A DNA stretch of 64,000 nucleotides from contig JAGHRS010000002.1 of assembly GCA_018066285.1 (NCBI GenBank), positions 62,001 through 126,000 of the forward strand, in the 5' to 3' direction. Positions 1-8,428 of the stretch are shown here, one piece after another. The DNA comes from Candidatus Treponema caballi. GTDB taxonomy: Bacteria > Spirochaetota > Spirochaetia > Treponematales > Treponemataceae. Under the pieces are notes generated by a model. The model was not told where the DNA came from, searched no databases, and saw only the letters and a program-made list of their open reading frames with translations. The position numbers and the translations under genes were made by a program. Every line of letters starts with the position of its first letter. Positions within the stretch are counted from its first letter, which is position 1.

Positions 1-407
1 TGTGTTTCTGCACTTACTGACTGAAGGAATGCCGTACTCATGATGTAGTCTGCGCTTGCGGTGTCGCCTGTTGAAAGCGCGCAGCGTACAGCTCCAAGAA
101 GGGGAGCCTCTGCTGCTGATGAGGCATTTCCGTTTGCCACTTTTACGGCAGCTGAATAATTCGCAGCAAGACTCCAGCTGTTTTTTGCGTCTGCGTAGAA
201 ACCAAGCTGCTCCTGAAGGGAAGCAAGCTGAGAATAAGCGGTGACTTTCTGCTCTGCGGATGAAGCGGTCTGTGCTGTCTTTTTAAGCTCATCCATTTTT
301 GAGGAGACTGAATCTTCGGGAAGGTCTGCTGCAAAAAGCGTGGCAGCCATAAGGAGTGGCGTGAGGAAAGCGGTCAGTTTTTTCAGGAAGCGCGTATCAG
401 TCATCAT
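1..407 (-). CDS. Secreted protein, N-terminal part only (runs off the left edge)
   Basis: The reading frame starts at tandem ATGs (407 and 404) and stays open to base 1, so about 135 residues are visible. The N-terminus (TDTRFLKK, then a hydrophobic stretch ending LFAADLPED) is a signal peptide, so the product is exported. The mature part is alpha-helical in character and rich in Ala, Ser and Gln, as in TPR-type periplasmic proteins, but no family is recognised. The start overlaps the stop of the upstream LapA-like gene, suggesting translational coupling. The call rests on the signal peptide and the tight junction. Confidence 0.7.
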   Translation of the reverse strand, partial: MMTDTRFLKKLTAFLTPLLMAATLFAADLPEDSVSSKMDELKKTAQTASSAEQKVTAYSQLASLQEQLGFYADAKNSWSLAANYSAAVKVANGNASSAAEAPLLGAVRCALSTGDTASADYIMSTAFLQSVSAET

Positions 408-735
408 TTATGGGACGGGCAACCGGCTGTTCGTCTTCTTCAGCGGCTGCCGGCTTTTTAGCAGCACCAGTCTTGCGAGCCGCCGGCTTTTTTGTGGAAG
501 CAATCGGGTTCCTTTCCGGATAATCTGGATAGGAACGGGAAGAGCGTCTTCCGAAAGTGAACGGAATCATGATGAGCATGCCAAGGGCGAATGCAATCAG
601 AATCGATATGTAGACCGGAACATCCGGATAGGTTACGAAAATCAGGGATACAGCGCACTTATTATCAAGATTGACGCCGACAAAGACAACGAGAAGTACT
701 AAAAAAACAGCAAATAAAATCAATCGCCAGGGCAT
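397..735 (-). CDS. LapA/DUF1049-type small membrane protein
   Basis: The product has 112 residues. Two hydrophobic segments (about 3-22 and 40-58) flank a short polar stretch with VNLDNKCAVSLIF, the pattern of the LapA (DUF1049) family. In that family the first helix is followed by an asparagine-rich turn and a second helix. A basic Lys/Ala-rich then acidic tail (65-112) would lie in the cytoplasm. AAAGGA lies 9 nt before the ATG. LapA proteins in E. coli take part in lipopolysaccharide assembly control; the role in a spirochaete, which generally lacks classical LPS, is unknown. The gene overlaps the following secreted-protein gene and lies 34 nt after miaB. Confidence 0.75.
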   Translation of the reverse strand: MPWRLILFAVFLVLLVVFVGVNLDNKCAVSLIFVTYPDVPVYISILIAFALGMLIMIPFTFGRRSSRSYPDYPERNPIASTKKPAARKTGAAKKPAAAEEDEQPVARPINDD

Positions 736-769
736 GATTACATCCTTTCTTACATTAATATACTGTCGT

Positions 770-2137
770 TTACTTTAAAAGTGTACCCCTGAAGGTATTA
801 CCTGTCAATTCAAGCAGCTGTACCGTCTGGAATGTGCCAATGAGTGATGCGTCTGCCATGAAGACGACGTGTTCATCCTGCTCGGTGCGGCCGAGAAGCT
901 CATCCGGATTATCCTTAGACACGCATTCACAGAGTACTTTGACAGTTGTTCCTGCACGCTTTGCCATTTCTGTGCGGTTTATCTCAAGCTGTGTCTCAAT
1001 GACACGTGCAAGACGGGCTTTCTTGATTTCCATTGAAATCTGGTCAGGCATGGTGCATGCTTTCGTGCCTTCGCGCGGATTGTAGTAGTACATGAAAGCC
1101 GCCTCGTAGCGCACTTCCTGAAGCAGTGTCACTGCTTCCTCAAAATCAGCGTCTGTTTCACCCGGGAAACCGAGCATGATGTCTGTCGTAAGACTGACAC
1201 CCGGAAGCTTTTCGCGGATCATGCGTACTTTTGCAAGATAATCTTCCCGGGTGTAGCGCCTGTTCATGGCGGCAAGAATGCGTGTAGAGCCATGCTGCAC
1301 CGGCAGATGGATGTGGCGGCAGAAGACGTCTTCCTTTGCTATGACGTCAATCAGGCGTTCTGAAAGGTCTTTAGGATGGCTCGACATGAAACGTACCCAG
1401 CCTATGTTGCTTTTTGTCTCGCGCAGGTGGTCGGCAATCATCTGCATGAGGACAGGAAAGTCGATATCATCTTCTGTCGGATGTGCTGCGCTTCCTGAAG
1501 CCGAAGCAGCTGCATTCCAGCGGTATGAATTGACGTTCTGTCCAAGCAGCGTGATTTCGCGCACGTTCTTTGCTGAAAGCAGGTCGAGTTCGTGAAGTAT
1601 TGCTTCGGGGCTTCGTGAAACTTCCCTGCCGCGGACATACGGAACGATGCAGTATGTGCAGAAATTGTTGCAGCCGTGCATGATCGGCACGTATGCCTGG
1701 AAAGCGCCGGGCTCGTACGAGAACTCGCTGAATGTGTAGACAGGTTCTTCTTCAATTGGGCCTGCTTTCACGCCGTTTTCGGCAGCGGTAATCAGATCAT
1801 CGAACTTATAGCGCTGGAATGTGCCGATGACATAATCAACAACGGGATACTGCTTCTTAAGCTCATCTTTAAGACGCTCAGCCATACAGCCGACGACAGC
1901 AAGCGTGAATGAGCTGCCCGCTTTTTTCCGCTGGCGGCCGAGCATCGTGTAGAAGCCGAGACGGCCGTCAATGCGGCTTTCGGCTGTTGCGCGCACCGAG
2001 CATGTGTTTATGACGATGAAGTCTGCTGTTTCGGGTCCTTCTGCGGCCGTCCAGCCGTGTTCAAGGAAAAGCTGCTCAAAGGAAGAAGATTCTGCCTTGT
2101 TCATCTGGCAGCCGTATGTTTCAAAAAAGTACTTCAT
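770..2137 (-). CDS. miaB: tRNA-2-methylthio-N6-dimethylallyladenosine synthase MiaB
   Basis: This radical-SAM methylthiotransferase adds the 2-methylthio group to i6A37 of tRNAs reading UNN codons, using two 4Fe-4S clusters. The 455-residue product is full length for MiaB. The N-terminal UPF0004 cluster cysteines are C10, C46 and C84, and the radical-SAM CxxxCxxC is C156-C160-C163 (CNNFCTYC). A TRAM-like RNA-binding segment sits at the C-terminus. The start codon shares one base with the stop of the pallilysin-like gene (TGATG), so the two are co-translated. The C-terminal sequence was not checked for RimO-like features, but the YGCQMN N-terminus favours MiaB. Confidence 0.93.
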   Translation of the reverse strand: MKYFFETYGCQMNKAESSSFEQLFLEHGWTAAEGPETADFIVINTCSVRATAESRIDGRLGFYTMLGRQRKKAGSSFTLAVVGCMAERLKDELKKQYPVVDYVIGTFQRYKFDDLITAAENGVKAGPIEEEPVYTFSEFSYEPGAFQAYVPIMHGCNNFCTYCIVPYVRGREVSRSPEAILHELDLLSAKNVREITLLGQNVNSYRWNAAASASGSAAHPTEDDIDFPVLMQMIADHLRETKSNIGWVRFMSSHPKDLSERLIDVIAKEDVFCRHIHLPVQHGSTRILAAMNRRYTREDYLAKVRMIREKLPGVSLTTDIMLGFPGETDADFEEAVTLLQEVRYEAAFMYYYNPREGTKACTMPDQISMEIKKARLARVIETQLEINRTEMAKRAGTTVKVLCECVSKDNPDELLGRTEQDEHVVFMADASLIGTFQTVQLLELTGNTFRGTLLK

Positions 2138-3678
2138 CAGTTGTTTTCTCCTTCAGCATCTGCCTCAACGGAAACTGCGCGTTCCAGGCGGATGGTAGGG
2201 CCTGCCGGCTTTATTTTGGACATGGAAACGGTGACTGGCTGGAACGTTACTACTTCAGTCTCCGGCTGCGGCTGGTCAAAAATGACAGAATACCATCCAT
2301 TGAAAAGCGGATTATGGTCTGCTGACCTGAACTGGATCAATTTCTCATTATGAATGAATGTCGTTGAATAAATGCCGCTTGATATGCTGGTTCCATTACC
2401 GCTTTGTGACCAGTCGGTTTCAGAGAATCTGATTTCCTCTCCATCTGCTGAATACCAGCTGTTGTCGTCTGTCAACAGTCTTTCAGAAAGATTAGTGGTG
2501 GTTTCTACAGTCGGTGTCTGTATGGTCATTGGAGTGGTGACTTTTTTGTAGTTTCCGTCCCACAGTGTTTCTTCACCGATTACCATAAGCAGGTTGTCGT
2601 TTGCAGAGATTTTGATTTCATCCGCTGCAACAAGTGTTACGACAAGCTGACGGGTAAGAACGGACATTGATTTGTTTGTTGTATTAATCGTCATGCCGTT
2701 CCTGCGCATCCAGTCAGAAGTCCATCCATACAGTTCCTGATTGTCGTTAACCAGACAGATGATTTCGCCGTTTGCTTCATCAAAGAAAATGAATCGTGAT
2801 TCATCAGAATTCGTCTGGGCTTTATACCATAAACCGCTCAGGAACTTAGTGAATGACTCCCGTGTTCCGTCAAGAATGCGGTCAATTTCCTGAGAATTGA
2901 TGATTTTGCTTGTTATGAGCTTTGATGATGTCCTGTTGTATGATTTATAGCCTTTATCCCAGGAATAGATGATCTGCAGCTGATCGAGTGATGAGCCTGT
3001 GCTGCTCTGAACGGGCTGATAATCATAGATACTGTAGCTCTCGCCAGATGCAATGCCCAGTGCGTATGCGTCTGACCGTGATACTTCCTGAATGGAGATG
3101 GTGCCTTCTGAACGAATGTCTGCAACTTTACGTGGTTTCATGCTTGTTCCACTGACGTTGCAGACATATACCTGCATGATGGTCTGGTTTTCCTCAAATC
3201 CTGTAAAGACAATCTCGTTTTTATGGTCACCAGTCATATCCATTGTGGAAACAGAGAAAGTATTCAGTCTTATGACAGGTGTCTCAATTTCTGCTGCACG
3301 GACGTACATTGCCGTGTTCTGGTCATAAATACCAATGATAAGGATAATATATGGATTGTTATTTCGTCTTATTGCACAGATCTGGTCTTCTGAGTCTTCA
3401 CCTGCGTCACTCCGGAGAATGACAGAGTAGCTTTGAAGCAGGGTTTCACCTGCATTGAGTGAAAGACTTCCGAAGTTTGCCAGTGTTTCGCTGTAGTCAT
3501 TGCTTACTGATGATGTTGTTGTGTCGACATCTGGAACTGCAGGAATAATCACTTTTGAATACTGAATGTCATTTTCAGAAGGGTCTGCATCAGCATCTGC
3601 CGTGTGAACCGGATTTAAGTAAAACCAGAGGATGACTGCTGCCGTCAAAAGAAAAATGACAACCGTTAATTTCTTCAT
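2137..3678 (-). CDS. Pallilysin (TP0751)-family exported protein without HEXXH
   Basis: The 513-residue product has an N-terminal hydrophobic anchor (3-20). The first half (about 80-260) carries repeat motifs such as TMDMTGDHKNEIVF that resemble FG-GAP/VCBS propeller blades. Residues about 270-390 (FLSGLWYK, FIFFDEANGEI, LTRQLVVTLV, ETLWDGNYKK) match, from memory, the lipocalin-like domain of Treponema pallidum TP0751, a host-component-binding lipoprotein first described as a metalloprotease. The TP0751 HEVIH segment corresponds here to ADEIK, so the proposed zinc site is absent. A further barrel-like segment follows to about residue 470. No lipobox is seen. No Shine-Dalgarno is well placed; a promoter lies immediately upstream. 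Confidence 0.7.
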   Translation of the reverse strand: MKKLTVVIFLLTAAVILWFYLNPVHTADADADPSENDIQYSKVIIPAVPDVDTTTSSVSNDYSETLANFGSLSLNAGETLLQSYSVILRSDAGEDSEDQICAIRRNNNPYIILIIGIYDQNTAMYVRAAEIETPVIRLNTFSVSTMDMTGDHKNEIVFTGFEENQTIMQVYVCNVSGTSMKPRKVADIRSEGTISIQEVSRSDAYALGIASGESYSIYDYQPVQSSTGSSLDQLQIIYSWDKGYKSYNRTSSKLITSKIINSQEIDRILDGTRESFTKFLSGLWYKAQTNSDESRFIFFDEANGEIICLVNDNQELYGWTSDWMRRNGMTINTTNKSMSVLTRQLVVTLVAADEIKISANDNLLMVIGEETLWDGNYKKVTTPMTIQTPTVETTTNLSERLLTDDNSWYSADGEEIRFSETDWSQSGNGTSISSGIYSTTFIHNEKLIQFRSADHNPLFNGWYSVIFDQPQPETEVVTFQPVTVSMSKIKPAGPTIRLERAVSVEADAEGENN

Positions 3679-3684
3679 TCCTGC

Positions 3685-3713
3685 AGTATAGCAGAAAACC
3701 CTTTTTTTGATAA
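3685..3713 (-). promoter_or_regulatory. Promoter of the pallilysin-like gene, ATG-proximal
   Basis: On the minus strand TTATCA (3708-3713), 17 nt, then TATACT (3685-3690), then GCAGGA and the ATG at 3678. Initiation about 7 nt after the -10 would fall on the ATG itself, so the AGGA could not act as a ribosome-binding site. Confidence 0.45.
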
Positions 3714-3718
3714 CACAA

Positions 3719-3803
3719 GGTGACAGTTTTTCAATTGTATAGTGTTCAATTCTGCAAATAATTATTATACTGATTTCCGGGTGATGTTTTTTTTTCTGTC
3801 ACC
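3719..3803. repeat. Paired inverted repeat and T9 tract around the divergent promoter region
   Basis: GGTGACAG (3719-3726) and its exact complement CTGTCACC (3796-3803) bracket the region between the pallilysin-like gene and the barrel gene at 3817. Inside lie a likely plus-strand promoter, TGTTCA (3743-3748) N17 TATACT (3766-3771), and a run of nine T (3787-3795) in the expected 5' leader. The repeat could be a paired operator; chance is possible. Confidence 0.35.
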
Positions 3804-3816
3804 TAAAGGAGAGTCT

Positions 3817-4398
3817 ATGAAAAAAATGAAAATTGTATTTGTTGTGCTTCTCATGTGCCTTTCAGCTGCAATGTTTGCTGAAGAAGCAGAGAAAAATGAC
3901 CCAGAAGTGTATAACAACGCTATTGGATTTGTGTTTACACCAAGTTCTCCTATGGGAGATTATGATGAAACTCTGGTTGCAGGACTTCAGTACCAGCACT
4001 GGTTCGACAATATCGGTCTGCAGTTGACGGGCTGTATGTATTACGACCAGAATCATGTTTATTCCTATGCCGGAGATGAAACCGGAGAAAAGCTCGACTG
4101 GAAGATTCTTGGAGGTGCTCAGTTCATCCTTTGTACATTCGATGTTGATAACCTGAGCTGGATTAAGAATGATACTGTATTCCGCCTGTATTTCTGGCTG
4201 AACGGCGGTGTCGGATGCAAAGATTATGCTGTTGATCTTCAGAACCTTCCTTATCTGTATGCGGGAACCGGTATTGGTCTTGAAGCTGTCTTCTGGAAGC
4301 ACATTTCCATTCCTCTTGAAGTCGGTTACTTTGGTCAGTTCCTGAATCAGGGAGGTTTTGGTATCTGCGGAAGTACCGGAGTCCGGTTCCGTTTCTAG
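3817..4398 (+). CDS. Small outer-membrane beta-barrel protein
   Basis: The product has 193 residues. A signal peptide (MKKMKIVFVVLLMCLSAAMFA, cleavage after AMFA) is followed by alternating amphipathic strands rich in aromatic residues and ending in RFRF, the terminal Phe signature of BAM-inserted barrels. The length suits an 8-strand barrel. The start is the ATG preceded by AAAGGAG (3805-3811); the frame is open further upstream without a ribosome site. The gene is monocistronic, with a hairpin after the stop. No specific family is recognised; a surface or porin-like role is only inferred from fold and export. Confidence 0.8.
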   Translation: MKKMKIVFVVLLMCLSAAMFAEEAEKNDPEVYNNAIGFVFTPSSPMGDYDETLVAGLQYQHWFDNIGLQLTGCMYYDQNHVYSYAGDETGEKLDWKILGGAQFILCTFDVDNLSWIKNDTVFRLYFWLNGGVGCKDYAVDLQNLPYLYAGTGIGLEAVFWKHISIPLEVGYFGQFLNQGGFGICGSTGVRFRF

Positions 4399-4400
4399 AA

Positions 4401-4447
4401 ACAGTAAAAAAATCGTAAATCCTTCCCGAAAAAAGTACGATTTCTGT
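4401..4447 (+). terminator. Hairpin after the small barrel gene
   Basis: AAATCGTA (4410-4417) pairs with TACGATTT (4436-4443). An outer ACAG (4401-4404) pairs with CTGT (4444-4447). There is no T run after it, so it may act as a weak terminator or 3' stabiliser. Confidence 0.4.
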
Positions 4448-4533
4448 TGTCTCTGCGGGTTTAATTAAGTAAGTTAAACTTAGGAAATTGTACGCTCTGC
4501 CGCTTTCCTGCGGCGGAGTTCGTGGAGGAAATA

Positions 4534-5388
4534 ATGGCTGTTGTCACTCTTGAAAACGTCAAGAAGGTGTATCCGCTTGGAAAGCAGAAAGTAGAAGCCG
4601 TAAAAGGCATTTCATTTAAAATTGAGAAGGGCGAGTTTGCCGCAATTTCAGGACCATCTGGTTCCGGAAAGTCAACTCTGCTCAATATGGTCGGTCTTAT
4701 TGACCTGCCTTCAGATGGCAGAATCATCATTGATGGCATAGATGTCTATGACGGCTTTGATTTGGGAAGTACGCTGCTTGAAGCAGACCGGCTTAACAAC
4801 TACGTCGAGAAGAAAGACAAAGCCTCTCAGAAAATAAAGAATACCATTCCTAATAAGCTCGACAGACGCATCACTGCGCTCCGCCGCTCTCATCTGGGAT
4901 TCATTTTCCAGACATTCAACCTGATTCCTGTCCTTAATGTATACGAAAACATAGAGTTCCCGCTGCTGCTTGAGTCAAAGGATAAATCCCTTGCATGCCC
5001 GGTAGACAGCTTTACCCGCAAGCAGAAGGAAGAGTGGATCCACTTCCTCATGGATAAAGTCGGCCTTTCAGAGTGGGAAAAACACAAGCCGTCTGAGCTT
5101 TCAGGCGGTCAGCGCCAGCGTGTTGCCATTGCACGCGCTCTTGTCACCAAAGCGCCGGTCATTCTTGCGGATGAGCCGACAGCCAACCTTGACTCGGTGA
5201 ACAGCGCCCAGATTTTAAGCCTCATGAAAGACCTGAACCGCGACCCTGACTTACAGACAACCTTCATCTTCTCAACCCACGATAAGCGTATTGTTGATAT
5301 GTGCGACCACGTCGTCCACATTTTCGACGGTCTTGTTAAGCAGGATGAATACAAGACCGGAAGCGACGTTTACGGAACAGCAGAGTAG
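4534..5388 (+). CDS. ABC transporter ATP-binding protein (LolD/MacB class)
   Basis: Cytoplasmic ATPase of a type VII (LolCDE/MacB-like) ABC system. The product has 284 residues from the ATG at 4534, chosen because GGAGGA lies 4 nt upstream. Walker [10 protein letters not shown] is at 40-48, the Q-loop FIFQTFNL near 124-131, signature [15 protein letters not shown] from 189, Walker [13 protein letters not shown] at 209-220, and the switch His in FSTHD. An extra charged stretch (about 72-115, VYDGFDLGS to NKLDRR) separates Walker A from the Q-loop and makes it longer than the usual 220-240 residues. It is the first of five close genes, followed 13 nt later by a permease. LolD is the closest functional analogy. 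Confidence 0.9.
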   Translation: MAVVTLENVKKVYPLGKQKVEAVKGISFKIEKGEFAAISGPSGSGKSTLLNMVGLIDLPSDGRIIIDGIDVYDGFDLGSTLLEADRLNNYVEKKDKASQKIKNTIPNKLDRRITALRRSHLGFIFQTFNLIPVLNVYENIEFPLLLESKDKSLACPVDSFTRKQKEEWIHFLMDKVGLSEWEKHKPSELSGGQRQRVAIARALVTKAPVILADEPTANLDSVNSAQILSLMKDLNRDPDLQTTFIFSTHDKRIVDMCDHVVHIFDGLVKQDEYKTGSDVYGTAE

Positions 5389-5401
5389 GAGAGAGGGGAG
5401 C

Positions 5402-7039
5402 ATGAGCGTAATAGGCAGACTTGCCCTCAGAAACATAAGCGAGCATAAGTCAAAGACAATCATCATCGCGCTGTTTCTGGTGTTCGGCATAGCAATCGTC
5501 ATCCTCGGAAACTCGTTTCTTGAATCGATAAACCGGGGACTTGAAAAAGACTTCCGCGCCCACTATACGGGAGACATAGCAATAGCAATCAAGCCTGAAA
5601 GGGGAACGATAATAGATATCTTCGGCGTCACGACAACGAACATTTCTGGAGAAATTCCTCAGATTCCAGCCCTTCCTGAACTTGACCGCGTATATCAGAT
5701 TATGAAGGAAACTGATGGCATCGCTGACGATTCAAAGCTGATTTCAGCGAACGTTCTTGTGGCACATGGCGAGGAAATGGATTTCAACGATATCCTCAAC
5801 CGTGATGATCTGGGCTTTGATGACATCCCGATTTCTATCCTCTGGGGCGTTGAATCTGAGTCATACTGGGATCTGTTCCCTGACCTGAACTTTGTGGAAG
5901 GCCGCTATTTTGAGCCTGACACGGATGAAGTCATCATAGACACGCGCGTGAAGACCGCTTTTGAAAGCCTGTACAGAAAGAAGCTCAACATGGGCGACAA
6001 GGTGCTTGTTGCGGGCGCCAACACAAACGGCATTGTCCGTGAGGCAACGGTCGTCGGTGTTTTTGATCCGCCGGATGTAAACAGCGCCATGTTCCAGATT
6101 ATCTACTGTAATCCGGGGCTTGCACGCAGTTTCGCCGACCTGACGTACGGTTCAGGCATCATAGAAGAACTACCAGACAGCATTGACCTGGCGCTCGGTT
6201 CCCTTTCAGAAGACGAACTCTTCGGCTTTTCTGACGACGGAGACATGGACGCTTTCGGCGACATCAGCTTCGACGGGGACTTCGCTTTTGAGGACATCAG
6301 CTTCGACGAAGATCCGTTCGCTTTCGACGACCCGTTCGCTTTCAGCGGCGATGACGGTTTTGATGAAAGCGTGCTTGCCGGGGATGTGGATTTTGACGCC
6401 ATCCTTGGAGATACAAGCCGCCGCGACGAATTGAACCGCACGGATGACGGAGCATGGAACTTCATCATTGCAAAGGTAAAGCGTTCCGGTCAGGCAGACA
6501 GGATTGTTGCTGAACTCAACGAACGTTTTGAAGCAGAAGGACTCAATGTTCAGGCGATGAACTGGAAATCAGCAGCGTACAGCTACACTGAAACGGTTGA
6601 AGGCATCGGTTTCATATTCAATCTGCTCATCATCATACTTGCTGTTGTTGTCTTCATCATCATCATGAACACCATGACGGTCAGTGTTATTGAGCGCACG
6701 GGTGAAATCGGCACCATGAGGGCAATCGGTGCGGAAAAGCACTTTGTCCGCCGGCTCTTCTTCACGGAAACACTCATGCTGACTTCAGTGTCATCTGTTC
6801 TCGGCATCATCATAGCGTTCATTGCAATGGGTATTTTCAACAGCATGAACATAACGATAACGAACTCCATCGCCAAAATGATACTTGGCGGCGGACTCAT
6901 GCATTTCAGTCCGACGGTCACGATTATTGGTGTGACTGTGCTCGTTGCGCTTGCCGGCAGTATCCTGAGCAACCTGTATCCGGTAAGCTCAGCGCTGAAG
7001 ATTACGCCGCTTAAAGCGCTTTCAAAGTCAGACAGCTAG
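5402..7039 (+). CDS. ABC transporter permease, FtsX/LolC type, with acidic Phe-Asp insert
   Basis: The product has 545 residues from the ATG after AGGGGAG. One N-terminal membrane helix (about 18-40) is followed by a large MacB_PCD-like periplasmic domain. The FtsX core (about 400-545) has three helices and the coupling motif ERTGEIGTMRAIGA. The unusual part is residues about 268-338, a low-complexity acidic segment with repeated DISFD and DPFAF units. At DNA level a 15-mer gacatcagcttcgac recurs 36 bp apart. A similar segment starts the barrel protein encoded last in the operon. The subunit would pair with the permease at 7050 and the ATPase at 4534. Confidence 0.88.
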   Translation: MSVIGRLALRNISEHKSKTIIIALFLVFGIAIVILGNSFLESINRGLEKDFRAHYTGDIAIAIKPERGTIIDIFGVTTTNISGEIPQIPALPELDRVYQIMKETDGIADDSKLISANVLVAHGEEMDFNDILNRDDLGFDDIPISILWGVESESYWDLFPDLNFVEGRYFEPDTDEVIIDTRVKTAFESLYRKKLNMGDKVLVAGANTNGIVREATVVGVFDPPDVNSAMFQIIYCNPGLARSFADLTYGSGIIEELPDSIDLALGSLSEDELFGFSDDGDMDAFGDISFDGDFAFEDISFDEDPFAFDDPFAFSGDDGFDESVLAGDVDFDAILGDTSRRDELNRTDDGAWNFIIAKVKRSGQADRIVAELNERFEAEGLNVQAMNWKSAAYSYTETVEGIGFIFNLLIIILAVVVFIIIMNTMTVSVIERTGEIGTMRAIGAEKHFVRRLFFTETLMLTSVSSVLGIIIAFIAMGIFNSMNITITNSIAKMILGGGLMHFSPTVTIIGVTVLVALAGSILSNLYPVSSALKITPLKALSKSDS

Positions 7040-7049
7040 GAGGACGGAA

Positions 7050-8390
7050 ATGAACACAACATTACATCTTGCATTACGGAACCTGACACGCCAGAAGCGC
7101 AGAAACGCGATTCTCGCCATAGCCATTGCTTTCGGCTTTTTTGTGGTGACGGTCATTGACGGCCTTACAACGGGAATGGTCAATAATCTTGAGGATATGA
7201 TCACCCAGATGACGGGCGGAACCGTCATGATTGCAGGCTACGAGAAAAGACCGTCTGAAACGAGAGAGGGAAAAGACCGCGTAACAAACATTGTACGCGA
7301 TCACGACTATATCCGTGACGTGCTGGAACGAAGCGGGGCGGATTACCGCTATTACTCGCAGTACACGAGCAGTTCCGGTCAGCTGCTGTTTAACGGAAAA
7401 AAAGCCATAATGTCTGTCGTTGGTCGTGACATGAGCGAAAGTGAACTGCTCGACTCTTTCCAGATTATTGAAGGAAGCCTTGAAAACCTGGCCGCCCCGG
7501 ACGCTCTTGTTCTGGGACAGTCAATTGCGGAAAGCCTGAACGTACAGGTGGGCGACTCAATCATGTATGTGACGAACACACTTTCTGGCCAGAATGAAGT
7601 TGCTGATTTCACCGTTGCCCTCATCATCAAGGAAAGCAACCTGCTCAACAGCATGAAGGCGTATGCGCACATCGAGACGATAAACAGAATTGTCGAAATG
7701 CCTGAAGGCGGCTACTCGACGTTCTCTGTCTATCTGAACAACAAGGATGAGCAGAACGTCGTCGCCCAGCGGATTGAAGACATCATCCGTTCTGACGGCG
7801 TTGAGGTTTCAAGCAGACTGACAGCGTATATGACAAATCCTTCTACGCCTGCTACAGGCATTACAAAGCAGTTCCAGAACAAAGAATATCAGTGGGAAGG
7901 TACCAAGTACGGCGTTGAAAGTCTTGAAGATGCAATTCCGCAGATAAAGACGGTGCTCAACATCGTGCATATCGTTACGACAACTATCCTGATTGTCATC
8001 CTGCTCATCGTCATGGTCGGTGTCAGCAACACGTACCGCATGGTGCTCTACGAACGCATCCGTGAAATCGGTACGATGCGCGCGCTCGGTATGACGGGAA
8101 AGACTACAGGCCGCGTTTTCACGGCTGAAGCTGTCATCCTGTGCATCATCGGTGCTGTGGCAGGATTCGCTTTTGCAGGCATTGTTATGGGCTGCATTCA
8201 TCTTATCCCGATTCACGATGAGTCGCTTGTGTTCTTCCTGCATAACGGACATTTCACGTTCTCGCTTTCAGTGGGAACAACGATTTTCCAGTATCTGCTG
8301 CTCATCGTCCTGACAACGCTTGCTGTCCGCGGAACTGCGAAAAAAGCTTCTGCCTTAAGTCCTGCAGAAGCATTACGAACTATTAAATAA
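7050..8390 (+). CDS. ABC transporter permease, FtsX/LolE type
   Basis: The product has 446 residues and AGGAGG (7038-7043) precedes the ATG. The topology is the same as its partner: a helix at about 16-36, a periplasmic domain (about 40-300), then an FtsX unit with IVHIVTTTILIVILLIVMVGVS, the coupling motif ERIREIGTMRALGMTG and two further helices. It lacks the acidic insert of the first permease, so the two differ in their periplasmic faces. The 10-nt spacing and shared family argue for a heterodimeric transporter with the ATPase at 4534. The substrate is not visible; lipoprotein or lipid release is the family precedent. Confidence 0.9.
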   Translation: MNTTLHLALRNLTRQKRRNAILAIAIAFGFFVVTVIDGLTTGMVNNLEDMITQMTGGTVMIAGYEKRPSETREGKDRVTNIVRDHDYIRDVLERSGADYRYYSQYTSSSGQLLFNGKKAIMSVVGRDMSESELLDSFQIIEGSLENLAAPDALVLGQSIAESLNVQVGDSIMYVTNTLSGQNEVADFTVALIIKESNLLNSMKAYAHIETINRIVEMPEGGYSTFSVYLNNKDEQNVVAQRIEDIIRSDGVEVSSRLTAYMTNPSTPATGITKQFQNKEYQWEGTKYGVESLEDAIPQIKTVLNIVHIVTTTILIVILLIVMVGVSNTYRMVLYERIREIGTMRALGMTGKTTGRVFTAEAVILCIIGAVAGFAFAGIVMGCIHLIPIHDESLVFFLHNGHFTFSLSVGTTIFQYLLLIVLTTLAVRGTAKKASALSPAEALRTIK

Positions 8391-8393
8391 ACT

Positions 8394-8412
8394 CAGCGGA
8401 ACAAACGCTGAT
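8394..8412 (+). other. Intergenic hairpin in the ABC operon
   Basis: TCAGCG (8394-8399) and CGCTGA (8407-8412) form a 6-bp stem with a 7-nt loop between the second permease and the LolA-like gene. There is no T run, so an RNA stability or processing element is more likely than a terminator. Confidence 0.35.
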
Positions 8413-8428
8413 TGAAGAGGTAAGTTAC

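Noticed and set aside
241..702. 153-codon plus-strand frame at the left end
   Set aside because: It opposes the LapA-like and secreted-protein genes, both with signal or membrane segments and a coupled junction.
4501..4531. Attenuator before the ABC ATPase (GCCGC/GCGGC stem, TTTCCT complementary to AGGAAA)
   Set aside because: The stem is only 5 bp and the alternative pairing 6 nt; too weak to call without conservation.
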